Source: JAXLVB01 sp046329195
GTDB lineage: Bacteria; Bacteroidota; Bacteroidia; Cytophagales; Spirosomataceae
Assembly: GCA_046329195.1 (NCBI GenBank)
Contig: JAXLVB010000001.1
Coordinates: forward strand, 1,798,001-1,862,000
Direction of reading: 5' to 3'
Length of the DNA: 64,000 nucleotides
Shown here: positions 14,502-23,352 of the stretch, in pieces
Layout: each line of letters opens with the position of its first letter
Position numbering within the stretch: position 1 is the stretch's first letter
Translations under genes and position numbers: made by a program
Notes under the pieces: generated by a model
What the model was told of the DNA's origin: nothing
Database searches by the model: none
The model's input: the letters and a program-made list of their open reading frames with translations, nothing else

Positions 14502-16211
14502 TTACGCAAACCACGCCATTACCTCGTCTTTGGTAGGCATGGAGATGTCTAATTTCATTTTTTTGCGCATACCGCCCAAGTCGTTGAAGACTTTGTTGGG
14601 GTTAGCGGCTTTTAAGGCTTCTATCGTTTGGAAACCCATATTACGCACTACTGGAATCCATGCCGAAGCAACGCCAGCAGCCTCAAAATCGGCATCAGTC
14701 GAGACGTCTGCTTTCTTTTCGGGGCGCATTTGAGGGAAGAATAACACTTCTTGAATGCTCGAATTGTTGGTCAACAACATGGTCAGGCGGTCAATGCCAA
14801 TGCCAATACCCGAAGTAGGCGGCATACCGTATTCGAGCGAACGAATGAAGTCTTCGTCCATGGCCATGGCCTCTTCGTCGCCTCGTTCGGCCAAGCGGAG
14901 TTGCTCTTCAAAGCGTTCCCGCTGGTCAATGGGGTCGTTCAACTCCGTGTAAGCGTTGGCTACTTCTTTGCCGTTGACAAAGAGCTCAAAGCGTTCTACA
15001 AAACTAGGCTTGCTACGGTGCTTTTTGGTGAGCGGCGACATCTCTATCGGGTAGTCAATGATAAAAGTCGGCTGAATCAGGTGTGACTCTACCTTGGCTC
15101 CAAAGATTTCGTCAATCAGTTTGCCGTAGCCCATCGAAGCGTCGGTTTCGATACCCCATTGCTGGCATTTGGCTAACAAACCAGCTTCGTCGAGTCCTTC
15201 GATTTTCTCGCCTGTGTAGTGTTCAATGGCTTCAATGATGCTGAGTCGAGCAAAGGGTCCCTCAAAATTAATGATATTGTCGCCCACCCTTACATGAGTG
15301 TCACCATTGACGGCAATCGCTACTTTCTCAAAAATCTCTTCAGTAATGCCCATCATCCAGTGGTAGTCTTTGTAAGCTACATAAAACTCCAACGACGTAA
15401 ACTCTGGGTTGTGGGTGCGGTCCATGCCTTCGTTGCGGAACATTTTGCCGAATTCGTACACGCCATCGAAGCCCCCCACGATGAGGCGCTTGAGGTACAG
15501 CTCGTTGGCAATACGCATGTAAAGCGGCATGTCGAGCGTGTTGTGGTGGGTCTTGAATGGGCGAGCCGCCGCACCACCGTGTATAGGCTGTAAGATGGGC
15601 GTTTCGACTTCGAGCCAACCCTTGTCGTCAAAAATCCGACGCATGGTGCTGATGACTTTGGCCCGTTTGATAAAAATATCTTTTACGTGTGGATTCACAA
15701 TCAGGTCCACATATCGTTGGCGGTATCGTTGCTCAGGGTCGGTGAAGGCGTCATACACTTTGCCATCTACCTCTTTGACCACTGGTAAAGGGCGCAGCGA
15801 TTTGTTGAGCACTGTAAACTCCGTAACGTGGATAGAAACTTCACCAGTTTGGGTAGTAAACACATAGCCTTTCACACCGATGATGTCGCCAATGTCCAGT
15901 AGCTTTTTGAAGACTACATTATAGAGTGTTTTGTCTTCGTCGGGGCAGAGGTCGTCTCGGCGGAAGTACAGCTGAATACGGCCAGTACTGTCTTGCAACT
16001 CGGCAAAGGAGGCACTGCCCATGATGCGAAAACTCATCAGACGACCTGCGATAGACACACTTTTATAGTCAATCTTATTACGCTCGTAGTTGGTGTGGAT
16101 GTCGGTAGCGGTGACATTCACTTCATACAAATCGCCTGGGTAGGGATTGATTCCGAGGCGCATCAATTCTTCTCGTTTCTGTCTTCGTAATAGTTCTTGT
16201 TCGCTTAGCAT
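14502..16211 (-). CDS. lysS: Lysyl-tRNA synthetase, class II
   Basis: The enzyme charges tRNA-Lys. The 569-residue protein has the N-terminal OB anticodon-binding domain (about 55-165) and class II catalytic core with motif 2 (FRNEGMDRTHNPEF) and motif 3 (GIGIGIDRLTMLL). After the core, which normally ends close to FFPQMRP, there are about 75 additional residues (VSTDADFEAAGV to the end) forming a small helical domain. Similar tails are known in Bacteroidota LysRS. Single gene with its own terminator. Confidence 0.97.
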   Translation of the reverse strand: MLSEQELLRRQKREELMRLGINPYPGDLYEVNVTATDIHTNYERNKIDYKSVSIAGRLMSFRIMGSASFAELQDSTGRIQLYFRRDDLCPDEDKTLYNVVFKKLLDIGDIIGVKGYVFTTQTGEVSIHVTEFTVLNKSLRPLPVVKEVDGKVYDAFTDPEQRYRQRYVDLIVNPHVKDIFIKRAKVISTMRRIFDDKGWLEVETPILQPIHGGAAARPFKTHHNTLDMPLYMRIANELYLKRLIVGGFDGVYEFGKMFRNEGMDRTHNPEFTSLEFYVAYKDYHWMMGITEEIFEKVAIAVNGDTHVRVGDNIINFEGPFARLSIIEAIEHYTGEKIEGLDEAGLLAKCQQWGIETDASMGYGKLIDEIFGAKVESHLIQPTFIIDYPIEMSPLTKKHRSKPSFVERFELFVNGKEVANAYTELNDPIDQRERFEEQLRLAERGDEEAMAMDEDFIRSLEYGMPPTSGIGIGIDRLTMLLTNNSSIQEVLFFPQMRPEKKADVSTDADFEAAGVASAWIPVVRNMGFQTIEALKAANPNKVFNDLGGMRKKMKLDISMPTKDEVMAWFA

Positions 16212-16390
16212 TTTGATTTGCGTTATCGGTTATTCGTCTTCTATATTGAATTAGGAATAAGCGTATTCGTTCTAAAAAAGTTTGCAAAAATAGGGTTTTA
16301 TGCGACCAAATGAATAGAGAATTTCTTGATTGCTGGACATTTTTAAAATTGATAGCGAATCAGAAAAGAGAAAATTTAATTTTCTGGTTT

Positions 16391-16423
16391 ACCGATTCCA
16401 TCACTTGGAGTGATGGAATCGGT
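16391..16423. repeat. Perfect 15-bp inverted repeat with a 3-base loop
   Basis: The arms start ACCGATTCCATCACT and are separated by TGG. It lies in the 275-base gap between lysS and the M20 gene (which is transcribed towards it). The hairpin is strong, but no T-run follows on either strand. A weaker AT-rich hairpin (GAAAATTTAATTTTC) lies 8 bases to its left. It is probably the 3' end of the M20 transcript. Confidence 0.6.
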
Positions 16424-16486
16424 GGTCAAAATGTGAATGTTTATAAAAAGCACAAATTGGTATTTATCAGTTCGTTGAGCTATGAG

Positions 16487-17956
16487 TTACCGCCGGTAAT
16501 CGAGGGCTGGTTTACGGTCGCCCAAGAGCGCTTCATAGTGGAAGTTGGCTCCTCGCTTCTGAAGCCATTCGACACGAGCTTTTTCGATTAGTGAAGTATC
16601 CTTAAAGAGGTCGAGTCCTGTCAGTGCCAAGGTTTTGGCTGCTACAATGAGGCCCTTTTGCCCAATGGTCATGCCGCTACAGGCCACGGCTTGCCAGCTA
16701 TGCGAAGCAGTGCCGGGCACCCAAGTAGCCGTGACGAGCCCTACGGTTGGCACGGCCCAGCTGACGTCGCCTACATCGGTCGAACCTCCTTTGAGAGGGT
16801 CGTCGGTCTGCATGGGTTCTACTTTGGCGGCATCTTCGATTGGTTTTTTGCCTTCGCCAAGGCTTTCGCTAAGTTTTTCGGCAAATTTCTTCTCTTCGTC
16901 CGTATAGATAATACCTCCTACGGTAGTCAGATTTTTGTGCATCAACACAGAAAGCGATGGCACGGGTAAGAGGTTGAACACGCCTCCAACCACTTCTTCT
17001 TCCATCTTGGTGCCGGTGCCCAAAGCAGCTCCTTGAGCGGCATTTTCGATGCGTTTCCAGATGCTTTGAACCACATCACGGTCTTTGTGGCGGGCGTAAT
17101 AATACACTTCGGCATAAGCGGGTACCACGTTGGGGGCTTCGCCTCCACGGGTGATTACGTAGTGGATGCGGGCGTCAGAAGGTACGTGTTCTCGCATCAT
17201 ATTCACCATGTAGTCCATGGCTTCTACGGCATCTAAGGCCGAGCGTCCTCGCTCAGGAGCACCCGAGGCATGCGCTGCAATGCCTCTGAATCGGAACTTG
17301 GCAGATTTGTTGGCCAACGAACTTGAAGGGTCGGCGTTGTTGTTACTGCCTGGGTGCCAGTGTAATACTACATCAACATCGTTGAAAAGTCCCGCCCGCA
17401 CCATATATACTTTGCCTGAGCCTCCTTCTTCGGCAGGGCAGCCGTACAGCCGAATCGTTCCACTGTGGCCTGTTGCTTTGAGCCAGTTTTTCAACTCAAT
17501 CGCTGCCGCCATAGAGGCCACCCCAAAGAGATTGTGGCCACAACCATGTCCCGCTCGTTGGCCTTGAATGGGTTTCCATTCGGGCGATACTTCCTGCGAA
17601 AGACCCGGTAGCGCATCAAACTCAGCCAAGATGCCAATTACAGGCTTACCACTACCGTAGGTAGCCACAAAGGCTGTTGGGATGTCGGCTACACCGGCCT
17701 GTACACTAAATCCTTCTTGCTTAATTTGCTCTTGAAGCAAGGCAGTACTTTTTTCTTCTTGATAACCTACTTCGGCAAAATCCCAGATTTTTTTAGAAAG
17801 TGAGGCGTATTCGTTGAAGCGTTTGTCAATGTTAGCAATGGCGGCGGTTTTGTCGGGGTCTTGGGCTGGAGGGGCTGGCGTTGCTGTTTTTTTCTTTTGA
17901 GCCATGCTTCCTAAGCTGACTAAACAAACCAGCGCTACGAGTAAAGATTTCTTCAT
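16487..17956 (-). CDS. Exported M20-family amidohydrolase (AbgB-like)
   Basis: The protein has 489 residues with a signal peptide (MKKSLLVALVCLVSLGSMAQ). It is a metal-dependent M20 amidohydrolase, closest in pattern to the aminobenzoyl-glutamate hydrolase subunit B group: FDALPGLSQ, GHGCGHNLFG (metal ligands), catalytic AEEGG, and WHPGSNNN, with an inserted dimerisation domain near 210-330. It probably hydrolyses an N-acyl amino acid or peptide amide in the periplasm; the substrate cannot be read from the sequence. Single gene. Confidence 0.88.
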   Translation of the reverse strand: MKKSLLVALVCLVSLGSMAQKKKTATPAPPAQDPDKTAAIANIDKRFNEYASLSKKIWDFAEVGYQEEKSTALLQEQIKQEGFSVQAGVADIPTAFVATYGSGKPVIGILAEFDALPGLSQEVSPEWKPIQGQRAGHGCGHNLFGVASMAAAIELKNWLKATGHSGTIRLYGCPAEEGGSGKVYMVRAGLFNDVDVVLHWHPGSNNNADPSSSLANKSAKFRFRGIAAHASGAPERGRSALDAVEAMDYMVNMMREHVPSDARIHYVITRGGEAPNVVPAYAEVYYYARHKDRDVVQSIWKRIENAAQGAALGTGTKMEEEVVGGVFNLLPVPSLSVLMHKNLTTVGGIIYTDEEKKFAEKLSESLGEGKKPIEDAAKVEPMQTDDPLKGGSTDVGDVSWAVPTVGLVTATWVPGTASHSWQAVACSGMTIGQKGLIVAAKTLALTGLDLFKDTSLIEKARVEWLQKRGANFHYEALLGDRKPALDYRR

Positions 17957-18029
17957 GGGGTTAAGGAATTAGATGATAAAAACAAAGATAGTGTTTTTAT
18001 TGATTTTTCTTGGATTCACCCTCTTCAAA

Positions 18030-18956
18030 TTACTCAAATAGCCGATACGACACCAATGCAATCTGCTTGCTATCAGGCGACCAGCTGGGTACGTTGATAG
18101 TACCTTGCCCCCCAAAAAACACAGACGTGAGGTCTTTGATTTCATGGGTTTGGAGATTCATCAAGCGCAGCTTAACGTCTTTGCCAAAGGGATGCTTGCC
18201 TTGTTGGTCTTGCAGGTAGGCAATATACACCAGCCATTTGCCATCGGGTGAGGGATGACCAAACCAGTTGTCGAACTCGTCGTGCGTGAGTTGTTCTTGC
18301 TCGGTGCCGTCGGCTTTCATGCGGTAGAGGTGCATACGGCCTGTTCGATGCGAGTTGAAATAGATGTAGTTGCCGTCGGGGCTGTATTCGGGGCCGTCGT
18401 CGAGGTTGGGGGCGGTGGTGAGGCGTTTTTCTTCGCCGCCTGTTGTGGCAATGGTGTAGATGTCCCACTCATTGTTGCCACGCATGGCGCAGTAGGCGAG
18501 GGTTTTGCCATCAGGCGAGATGCCGTGTAGGTACGAGGGGTTGTTGGGGGTAATTAACTGAGGAATACCTCCTGCGATGGGTACGGTGAAAATCCGAGAA
18601 CTTCCACCCGGCGACTTGGCGGCATTAGGGTCGTTGTGGCTTAGGGCTATCCATTTTCCATTCTTGGCAATGAGGTGGTCGTTGTTGCATTGATTGGCAA
18701 AATCGGTAGGGATAATGCCTAATTGTTGCCCTGTCAACGATACTTTTTCGAGCAATCCATTGCTGTTAATGAGCAAATAATGGTCGGTTGGGTGCCAGTT
18801 AGGAGCCTCAAAATGCCGTTTTTCTTGTAGCACTACGGTTCGTTTCCCCGTTTGAATGTCCAGTATTTCGAGGGTACTTTCTACATTTTTGGGAGTTTGG
18901 GCAAACACACCAGTAAACCCACTCACAATGAGCAAGCAAGCGACATACAATTTCAT
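18030..18956 (-). CDS. TolB-like beta-propeller protein
   Basis: The protein has 308 residues, signal peptide (cleavage after GVFAQ), then WD40-like/PD40 repeats typical of TolB: blades are marked by SPDGKTLAYC, SPDGNYIYFN, SPDGKWLVYI and SPDSKQIALV. There is no N-terminal TolB alpha/beta domain and no peptidase domain, so it is a free periplasmic propeller, perhaps a binding protein. It lies between the M20 amidohydrolase and hexosaminidase genes on the same strand with gaps of 73 and 80 bases, so co-transcription is possible but not shown. Confidence 0.85.
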   Translation of the reverse strand: MKLYVACLLIVSGFTGVFAQTPKNVESTLEILDIQTGKRTVVLQEKRHFEAPNWHPTDHYLLINSNGLLEKVSLTGQQLGIIPTDFANQCNNDHLIAKNGKWIALSHNDPNAAKSPGGSSRIFTVPIAGGIPQLITPNNPSYLHGISPDGKTLAYCAMRGNNEWDIYTIATTGGEEKRLTTAPNLDDGPEYSPDGNYIYFNSHRTGRMHLYRMKADGTEQEQLTHDEFDNWFGHPSPDGKWLVYIAYLQDQQGKHPFGKDVKLRLMNLQTHEIKDLTSVFFGGQGTINVPSWSPDSKQIALVSYRLFE

Positions 18957-19036
18957 AGTATAACGGTTTAGAAAACGAAGATACTCAATGGCTTGGAGTA
19001 GTTCGTACTGCTTTGTAGGCTATCTAAAATCAGGGC

Positions 19037-21601
19037 TTAGTTACTGACCTGAATAGTGCGGCTTCCACGACTTGCTGCATCAAAGGCTCGTAAACGAATG
19101 ACCCCTTTTTGGGTGATAGGCCCTTCGTAAGGTTTACTTTGGGGTGTTGGCTCTGAGCCGTCGGTGGTATAGCGAATGGTCATGCCGGGTAGCTGAATAT
19201 TGGCTATTATGGCTCCGTTCTCGGTTTTGGCTCCTACCGTCGGGATTCTGAAGTTGGCACCACCTTGGTAATAATTCAACTTGAAAAGCTCTCGCTTGCC
19301 GACTGTATTTACAAAAATAGACCAAGCTTTTTGATAGAGTGTTTCGCTTTGTTGGGTGTTTTTGGTGGTAGCCCATTCGGGGTCGGCGGCCCAGGCTCGT
19401 TCGGCCAGTGCTAATACTTTCGGGAAGGCAGCGTACTCTAACGCACCTGCCGAGCGGATGTTTTCACTCCATAAGTGCCCTTGAATCCCTACAATGTTTG
19501 TTTTGCCATAGTCGGTGAGGCGGTCTTTACCTTGAAGGGTTTTGGGGTCAATCGGGTTACCAAAACGATCTACTTTGGTGTTTTTGAGGTAATCGAACGG
19601 AATGAAATAGAAGGGCTTATCGGTATCTACAAAGCCACCCCAGTAATAACCCACTTCGTCGAAGTCTTTTTGATAAGCTAAGTCAAAATATAGATTGGAT
19701 ACGGGGCAAAGAATAACTTTGTAGCCCCCGTTGGCCAAGCGATAGGGGAGGTCTTCGGTGCCCCAGCCAATCACGGTGTTCCATACATAGGTATGAAAAT
19801 TTTGGTTGGCAAAGGTGGGGTTTACCATCATTACTTTGTTGTCATCTACTTTGGACTCTCGCATACCCATTTCTTCCCAACCCGATAGGTATAAGCCTCT
19901 TTGTTTGACTATTTGGTTGACTTTTTCCCAGTAATAAATCCATAAGTCACTGGTTTGCTTGTATTTATCGGCTGGTAGTTGCTTGAGTAATGCTTGACAT
20001 AAAGGGGACTTTTCCCATACGCCAGCGGGCACTTCGTCGCCGCCCATGTGGATGGTTTTGAGAGGCATACCGGCTTCTTGATGCATGGCCATAATGGCAT
20101 CAAGCGTTGTTTCCAAAAACCGATATACCGACGGCAAGGCTATGCACATGACGTTGTCCGTAAAATACTGTGCCGACAGATAGACCGACTGGTCGCTGGG
20201 GTCGGCGAGCAGATAGGCGTTGGCTTCTTCGGGTTTTCCTTCTTGCATGAGCCGTTCGTAACGGGCATTCATGGCTTTGATGGCTGCACGGGCGTGTCCG
20301 GGGGTCTCGATTTCGGGAATGACTTCGATGTGGCGAGCTTTGGCAAAACGCAGTATGTCGAGGTAGTCTTGGCGAGTGTAAAAATCACTTTGAGGATTGT
20401 TGATATCGCCGCCTGAGCCGTACGAAGCAGGCATGTGTGTTTTACTGTCGAGGGTATGCCCACGCTTAGCGCCTACGCTGGTAAGCTCAGGTAAGGCCGG
20501 AATCTCAAGCCTCCAAGCGTCATCTTCGCTAAAATGAAAGTGTAGTTTGTTTAATTTGTAAAGCGCCATCCAGTTGAGCACTCGAAATAGCTGCGCTTTG
20601 GTCTGGAAGTTTCGGGCTACGTCCACATGCAAACCTCGATAACCGAAGCGGGGACTATCGTTAATGAGCGCACAAGACACACTCAGCGAACTCATCGGGC
20701 TTTTCCAAGCGGTCAAAGGGAGCAAGCTTTTGAGTGACTGAATACCATAAAAAGCACCCGCAGGGGTAGCAGCAGCGATTTCGATACCGCTGGGGCTGAT
20801 GTGCAGGCGATAAGCTTCAGGCGCAAGCGAGGCATCGGTACGGAACACGATGGTGTTAGAAGAAATTGTACCAACGCTTAGTTTGGCGCCTAAAAATACC
20901 TCCAATTCGTCGGCTAAATAACGGGCTTCTTGCTCGAATGCACCTTCCGAAACGATAGTGGTTGAGGCTGTTATGGTAAAACTGCCCGCTTGTTCGAGGT
21001 ATGAAACGGGCGTTGGCAAAATCCGTGGAAGTTGCTCTGCTGGAATATCTACAATAGACTTGTTTTGCTCAAAGACCATTTGAGGGGTGATTTGGTCGTT
21101 GGGCTGGTTGGGCGAGCGCTTAAACTTATTGATGTCGGCGGGGGGGCGAGCGGTAGTTTTGGTGATAGCGATACTGGTCGTGGGGGCGTTGTCCCAAACC
21201 CAGTAATAACCCGCAGGGGCATCAGAAATGTTAAAAGCCCAGGCATCGCCAATGCACTGGAGTACAATAGACTCGCCTGGTTTGATGCCCTTGAAGTTGG
21301 TAGTGGGGCGTAGGTAAAACAAGTCGCCATGGACCCGAAACATTTCTAAGCCGTGCCCAACGTCTTTTTTGATGACGTCTCGATTGGCGTTATAATAAAT
21401 AGTCCAGCCTGTGGCTGGTAAAGAGAGTTTTTTATCGGTGTTGGTCAGGGTGAGCGTGTAGAGAAACTGGTCTTCGCCATTGTGATGGTTGGTGACTAAC
21501 TGCCAGTCAATGCTGAGGTTGGCAGGTTGGAAAGCGACGGTTTTCTTTTGAGCATTGACCCAAAGTGGAAATAGCATCAAAACAAGGCGAAGCAACTTCA
21601 T
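19037..21601 (-). CDS. GH20 beta-N-acetylhexosaminidase (chitobiase type)
   Basis: The protein has 854 residues and is exported (signal up to VNAQ). Domains in order: chitobiase carbohydrate-binding domain (CHB_HEX, about 25-165), GH20b (about 190-310), GH20 TIM barrel (about 315-735) with the catalytic Asp-Glu in HMGGDEVPAGVW, and a C-terminal CHB_HEX_C-like beta domain (IRYTTDGSEPTPQS). It removes terminal GlcNAc from chitin oligomers or glycans in substrate-assisted catalysis. The architecture is that of full bacterial chitobiases. The NagX-like acetyltransferase at 54661 may be used in the same sugar pathway, but they are 33 kb apart. Confidence 0.95.
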   Translation of the reverse strand: MKLLRLVLMLFPLWVNAQKKTVAFQPANLSIDWQLVTNHHNGEDQFLYTLTLTNTDKKLSLPATGWTIYYNANRDVIKKDVGHGLEMFRVHGDLFYLRPTTNFKGIKPGESIVLQCIGDAWAFNISDAPAGYYWVWDNAPTTSIAITKTTARPPADINKFKRSPNQPNDQITPQMVFEQNKSIVDIPAEQLPRILPTPVSYLEQAGSFTITASTTIVSEGAFEQEARYLADELEVFLGAKLSVGTISSNTIVFRTDASLAPEAYRLHISPSGIEIAAATPAGAFYGIQSLKSLLPLTAWKSPMSSLSVSCALINDSPRFGYRGLHVDVARNFQTKAQLFRVLNWMALYKLNKLHFHFSEDDAWRLEIPALPELTSVGAKRGHTLDSKTHMPASYGSGGDINNPQSDFYTRQDYLDILRFAKARHIEVIPEIETPGHARAAIKAMNARYERLMQEGKPEEANAYLLADPSDQSVYLSAQYFTDNVMCIALPSVYRFLETTLDAIMAMHQEAGMPLKTIHMGGDEVPAGVWEKSPLCQALLKQLPADKYKQTSDLWIYYWEKVNQIVKQRGLYLSGWEEMGMRESKVDDNKVMMVNPTFANQNFHTYVWNTVIGWGTEDLPYRLANGGYKVILCPVSNLYFDLAYQKDFDEVGYYWGGFVDTDKPFYFIPFDYLKNTKVDRFGNPIDPKTLQGKDRLTDYGKTNIVGIQGHLWSENIRSAGALEYAAFPKVLALAERAWAADPEWATTKNTQQSETLYQKAWSIFVNTVGKRELFKLNYYQGGANFRIPTVGAKTENGAIIANIQLPGMTIRYTTDGSEPTPQSKPYEGPITQKGVIRLRAFDAASRGSRTIQVSN

Positions 21602-21714
21602 GGAATAGAGGATGGATTAAAATGAGGCTAAAAGTAAATAATCCATCGCCTTTATGAAAATTGGAGGCAAATTAGGTGCAAAAACCACTCATTCTTTCTA
21701 CTGAGGCTCCAAAA

Positions 21715-22353
21715 TTATTCTTTTCCTCGCATGTCTTTGCGAGCATTGAGGTAGCCTTTGACTACGGTGAAAGAGGTAACCGCCAAGAAAAAGAGAATGA
21801 TGTAATGCACGTAGTTGACAATCTGTGGTACTTTCACCCCAAAATAATACCCGCCCGATACCAATGTAAGTACCCAAAGTGCCCCGCCTATAATGTTGAA
21901 AGTAAGAAACTGAACACGGCTCATCCGAATGAGACCCGCCAAAATAGGCGCAAATGTACGTACCACCGGAAGGAAACGACTAATAATGAGGGTTTTACTG
22001 CCATATTTAGCGAAGTAACTTCGAGTAGTCTCTAAATATTGTTTCTTAAAAAAACGAGAATCGGGGCGATTTTCGAGTCGTTGCCCAAAAAAACGACCAA
22101 ACAGATAGCCCGTCAAAGAGCCCAATACGGCAGCCCCAAACAGACAAGCCAGCAAGACCCAAAGCGGATAGGCCAATACGCCTGTGCCTCCAAATACGCC
22201 CGTTAAGAACAAAAGATAGTCACCCGGAAGAAAAAAGGCGAAAAATAGCCCGTTTTCGGCATAGACAATTAGGGTTACTAATGCCAAGCCTCCAGTCATG
22301 ATGACTTCTTTGGAGTCGGTGAGGCGTGTGAGCCAGTCGAGGATTTCGTGCAT
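21715..22353 (-). CDS. DedA/SNARE-associated family membrane protein
   Basis: The protein has 212 residues from the ATG at 22353 (MHEILDWLTRL); the open frame extends upstream without conserved features. It has the DedA signature: a glutamate-bearing helix pair ENGLFFAFFLPGDYLLF, the GR(F/x)FGQ region, and SRFLPVVRTFAPILAG with the conserved arginines, plus about five membrane segments. DedA proteins are lipid scramblases or flippases (undecaprenyl phosphate, phosphatidylethanolamine). Monocistronic. Confidence 0.93.
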   Translation of the reverse strand: MHEILDWLTRLTDSKEVIMTGGLALVTLIVYAENGLFFAFFLPGDYLLFLTGVFGGTGVLAYPLWVLLACLFGAAVLGSLTGYLFGRFFGQRLENRPDSRFFKKQYLETTRSYFAKYGSKTLIISRFLPVVRTFAPILAGLIRMSRVQFLTFNIIGGALWVLTLVSGGYYFGVKVPQIVNYVHYIILFFLAVTSFTVVKGYLNARKDMRGKE

Positions 22354-22520
22354 AAATAGGTGTTTGTAGAGAAGTGTTCGTTTAGTTGTTGGACGGTTAG
22401 CCGGAAGAAATATTGTACACAAGCCCTCGGCTTTGTGACCCCCAAAATTAAGTACTTATCCCCCAATTCCGAACAAAATCGGATGAACGGAATGTGAAAT
22501 TCTTGACCCACTGAGTAAAA

Positions 22521-22569
22521 ATACAAACATGTTTGTATGGAAATGGCCTTTGTCAAGGTGCCATCTTTG
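22521..22569 (+). promoter_or_regulatory. Palindromic promoter copy 1
   Basis: ATACAAACATGTTTGTAT (22521-22538) is a perfect palindrome; CATCTTTG (22562-22569) is the -7 box, with TTTG 45 bases from the palindrome start. No start codon or gene follows before copy 2. Confidence 0.65.
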
Positions 22570-22612
22570 CATCGTCGGACGGGGGGGTGGATGACGAGAG
22601 GTTCTCAAAAAA

Positions 22613-22661
22613 ATACAAACAAGTTCGTATAGCAATCTGCCTCTTGAATCTACCATTTTTG
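22613..22661 (+). promoter_or_regulatory. Palindromic promoter copy 2
   Basis: ATACAAACAAGTTCGTAT (22613-22630), one mismatch from a perfect palindrome; CATTTTTG (22654-22661) with TTTG again at +45. A GCCATGAA start context and a stop seven codons later follow at 22683. Confidence 0.65.
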
Positions 22662-22682
22662 CAACTACAAGTCACAAAAGCC

Positions 22683-22706
22683 ATGAACGTATCAAACAGT
22701 GCTTAG
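22683..22706 (+). other. Seven-codon frame after promoter copy 2, possible gene remnant
   Basis: The frame encodes MNVSNSA and stops. Its start context AAAAGCCATGAA is the same as at the real genes of this locus (GCCATGAA at 22846, 23351, 23965, 25675). It may be the left end of a deleted paralogue or a leader peptide. Too short to call a gene. Confidence 0.3.
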
Positions 22707-22723
22707 TACAGTAACCCCAAAAA

Positions 22724-22772
22724 ATACAAACAAGTTCGTATGGAAATAGGGTCACTCGAAACGCCAACTTTG
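22724..22772 (+). promoter_or_regulatory. Palindromic promoter copy 3, upstream of the first small secreted protein gene
   Basis: ATACAAACAAGTTCGTAT (22724-22741), identical to copy 2; CAACTTTG (22765-22772) with TTTG at +45. Predicted start near 22779, 69 bases before the ATG at 22848. Confidence 0.7.
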
Positions 22773-22847
22773 CAATGTCGAAGAACACCAAAATAGTTTG
22801 GAGACAATTTTTAACAAATAAACAACCAATCAAACCAAACAACAGCC

Positions 22848-23300
22848 ATGAAATCGTTCGTTCAAAAAACAATCGCCCTTTTTACCATTATTGCGTTAGT
22901 AGCAATGCTCAACAAGACTCAAGCACAAGGTGCAGGAAAAGTATCGTATCAAGACCTGCACCTTACTGCCAGAGTGGTAGAAGGCAGCAATGCCGTACCT
23001 CTTCCAGATGGCCAAGGTACGCTGCGCTTTATGGTTCGGGGAGGACAAATCTCCAACGTGATGCACCAAGACGCTACTGGCAAAATCACTCGCCTCGGCG
23101 AAACCGAACCCGGCCCAACGGGCAGCAATCCTAACCCTAACCCCGACTGCAAGTGGCAAGAGCGTTGTGTCTATAACCACGAAAAAGGCACAGCCGTGTG
23201 TTTCTGCACACCCGATGTCATCAAAAGCAATGACCCTGTCAGTGTAGCCCTGCTATTGCCTGCTATTCAGAAAGTACGGGATGCCGCCAGCCGCTTGTAA
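22848..23300 (+). CDS. Small secreted protein with 4-Cys tail, paralogue of the next gene
   Basis: The protein has 150 residues with a signal peptide (cleavage after TQAQ near 27). Residues about 35-85 form a module shared with the next gene: VEGSN, GQGTLRFM, GGQISN, QDATGK, RLG. The following part is a Pro/Asn linker and a 4-cysteine cluster (Cys at the starts of CKWQERC and in VCFC). The end, VALLLPAIQKVRDAASRL, is an amphipathic helix like the closing phrase of DUF1559 pilin-like proteins of other phyla, which may be chance. No family recognised. It is 52 bases upstream of its paralogue. Confidence 0.75.
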   Translation: MKSFVQKTIALFTIIALVAMLNKTQAQGAGKVSYQDLHLTARVVEGSNAVPLPDGQGTLRFMVRGGQISNVMHQDATGKITRLGETEPGPTGSNPNPNPDCKWQERCVYNHEKGTAVCFCTPDVIKSNDPVSVALLLPAIQKVRDAASRL

Positions 23301-23352
23301 TCAGCCCTATTCAAAAAGCCAAGAATTACCCAAAACTCAAACACTCAAAGCC

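Larger units (their letters stand above)
22354..22847. other. Gene-free region with three tandem palindromic promoters
   Basis: The region lies between the DedA gene and the first small secreted protein gene. It holds three copies of the palindrome-plus--7-box unit spaced 92 and 111 bases apart (annotated separately) and a 7-codon frame at 22683. No gene of normal length is supported. Confidence 0.7.
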
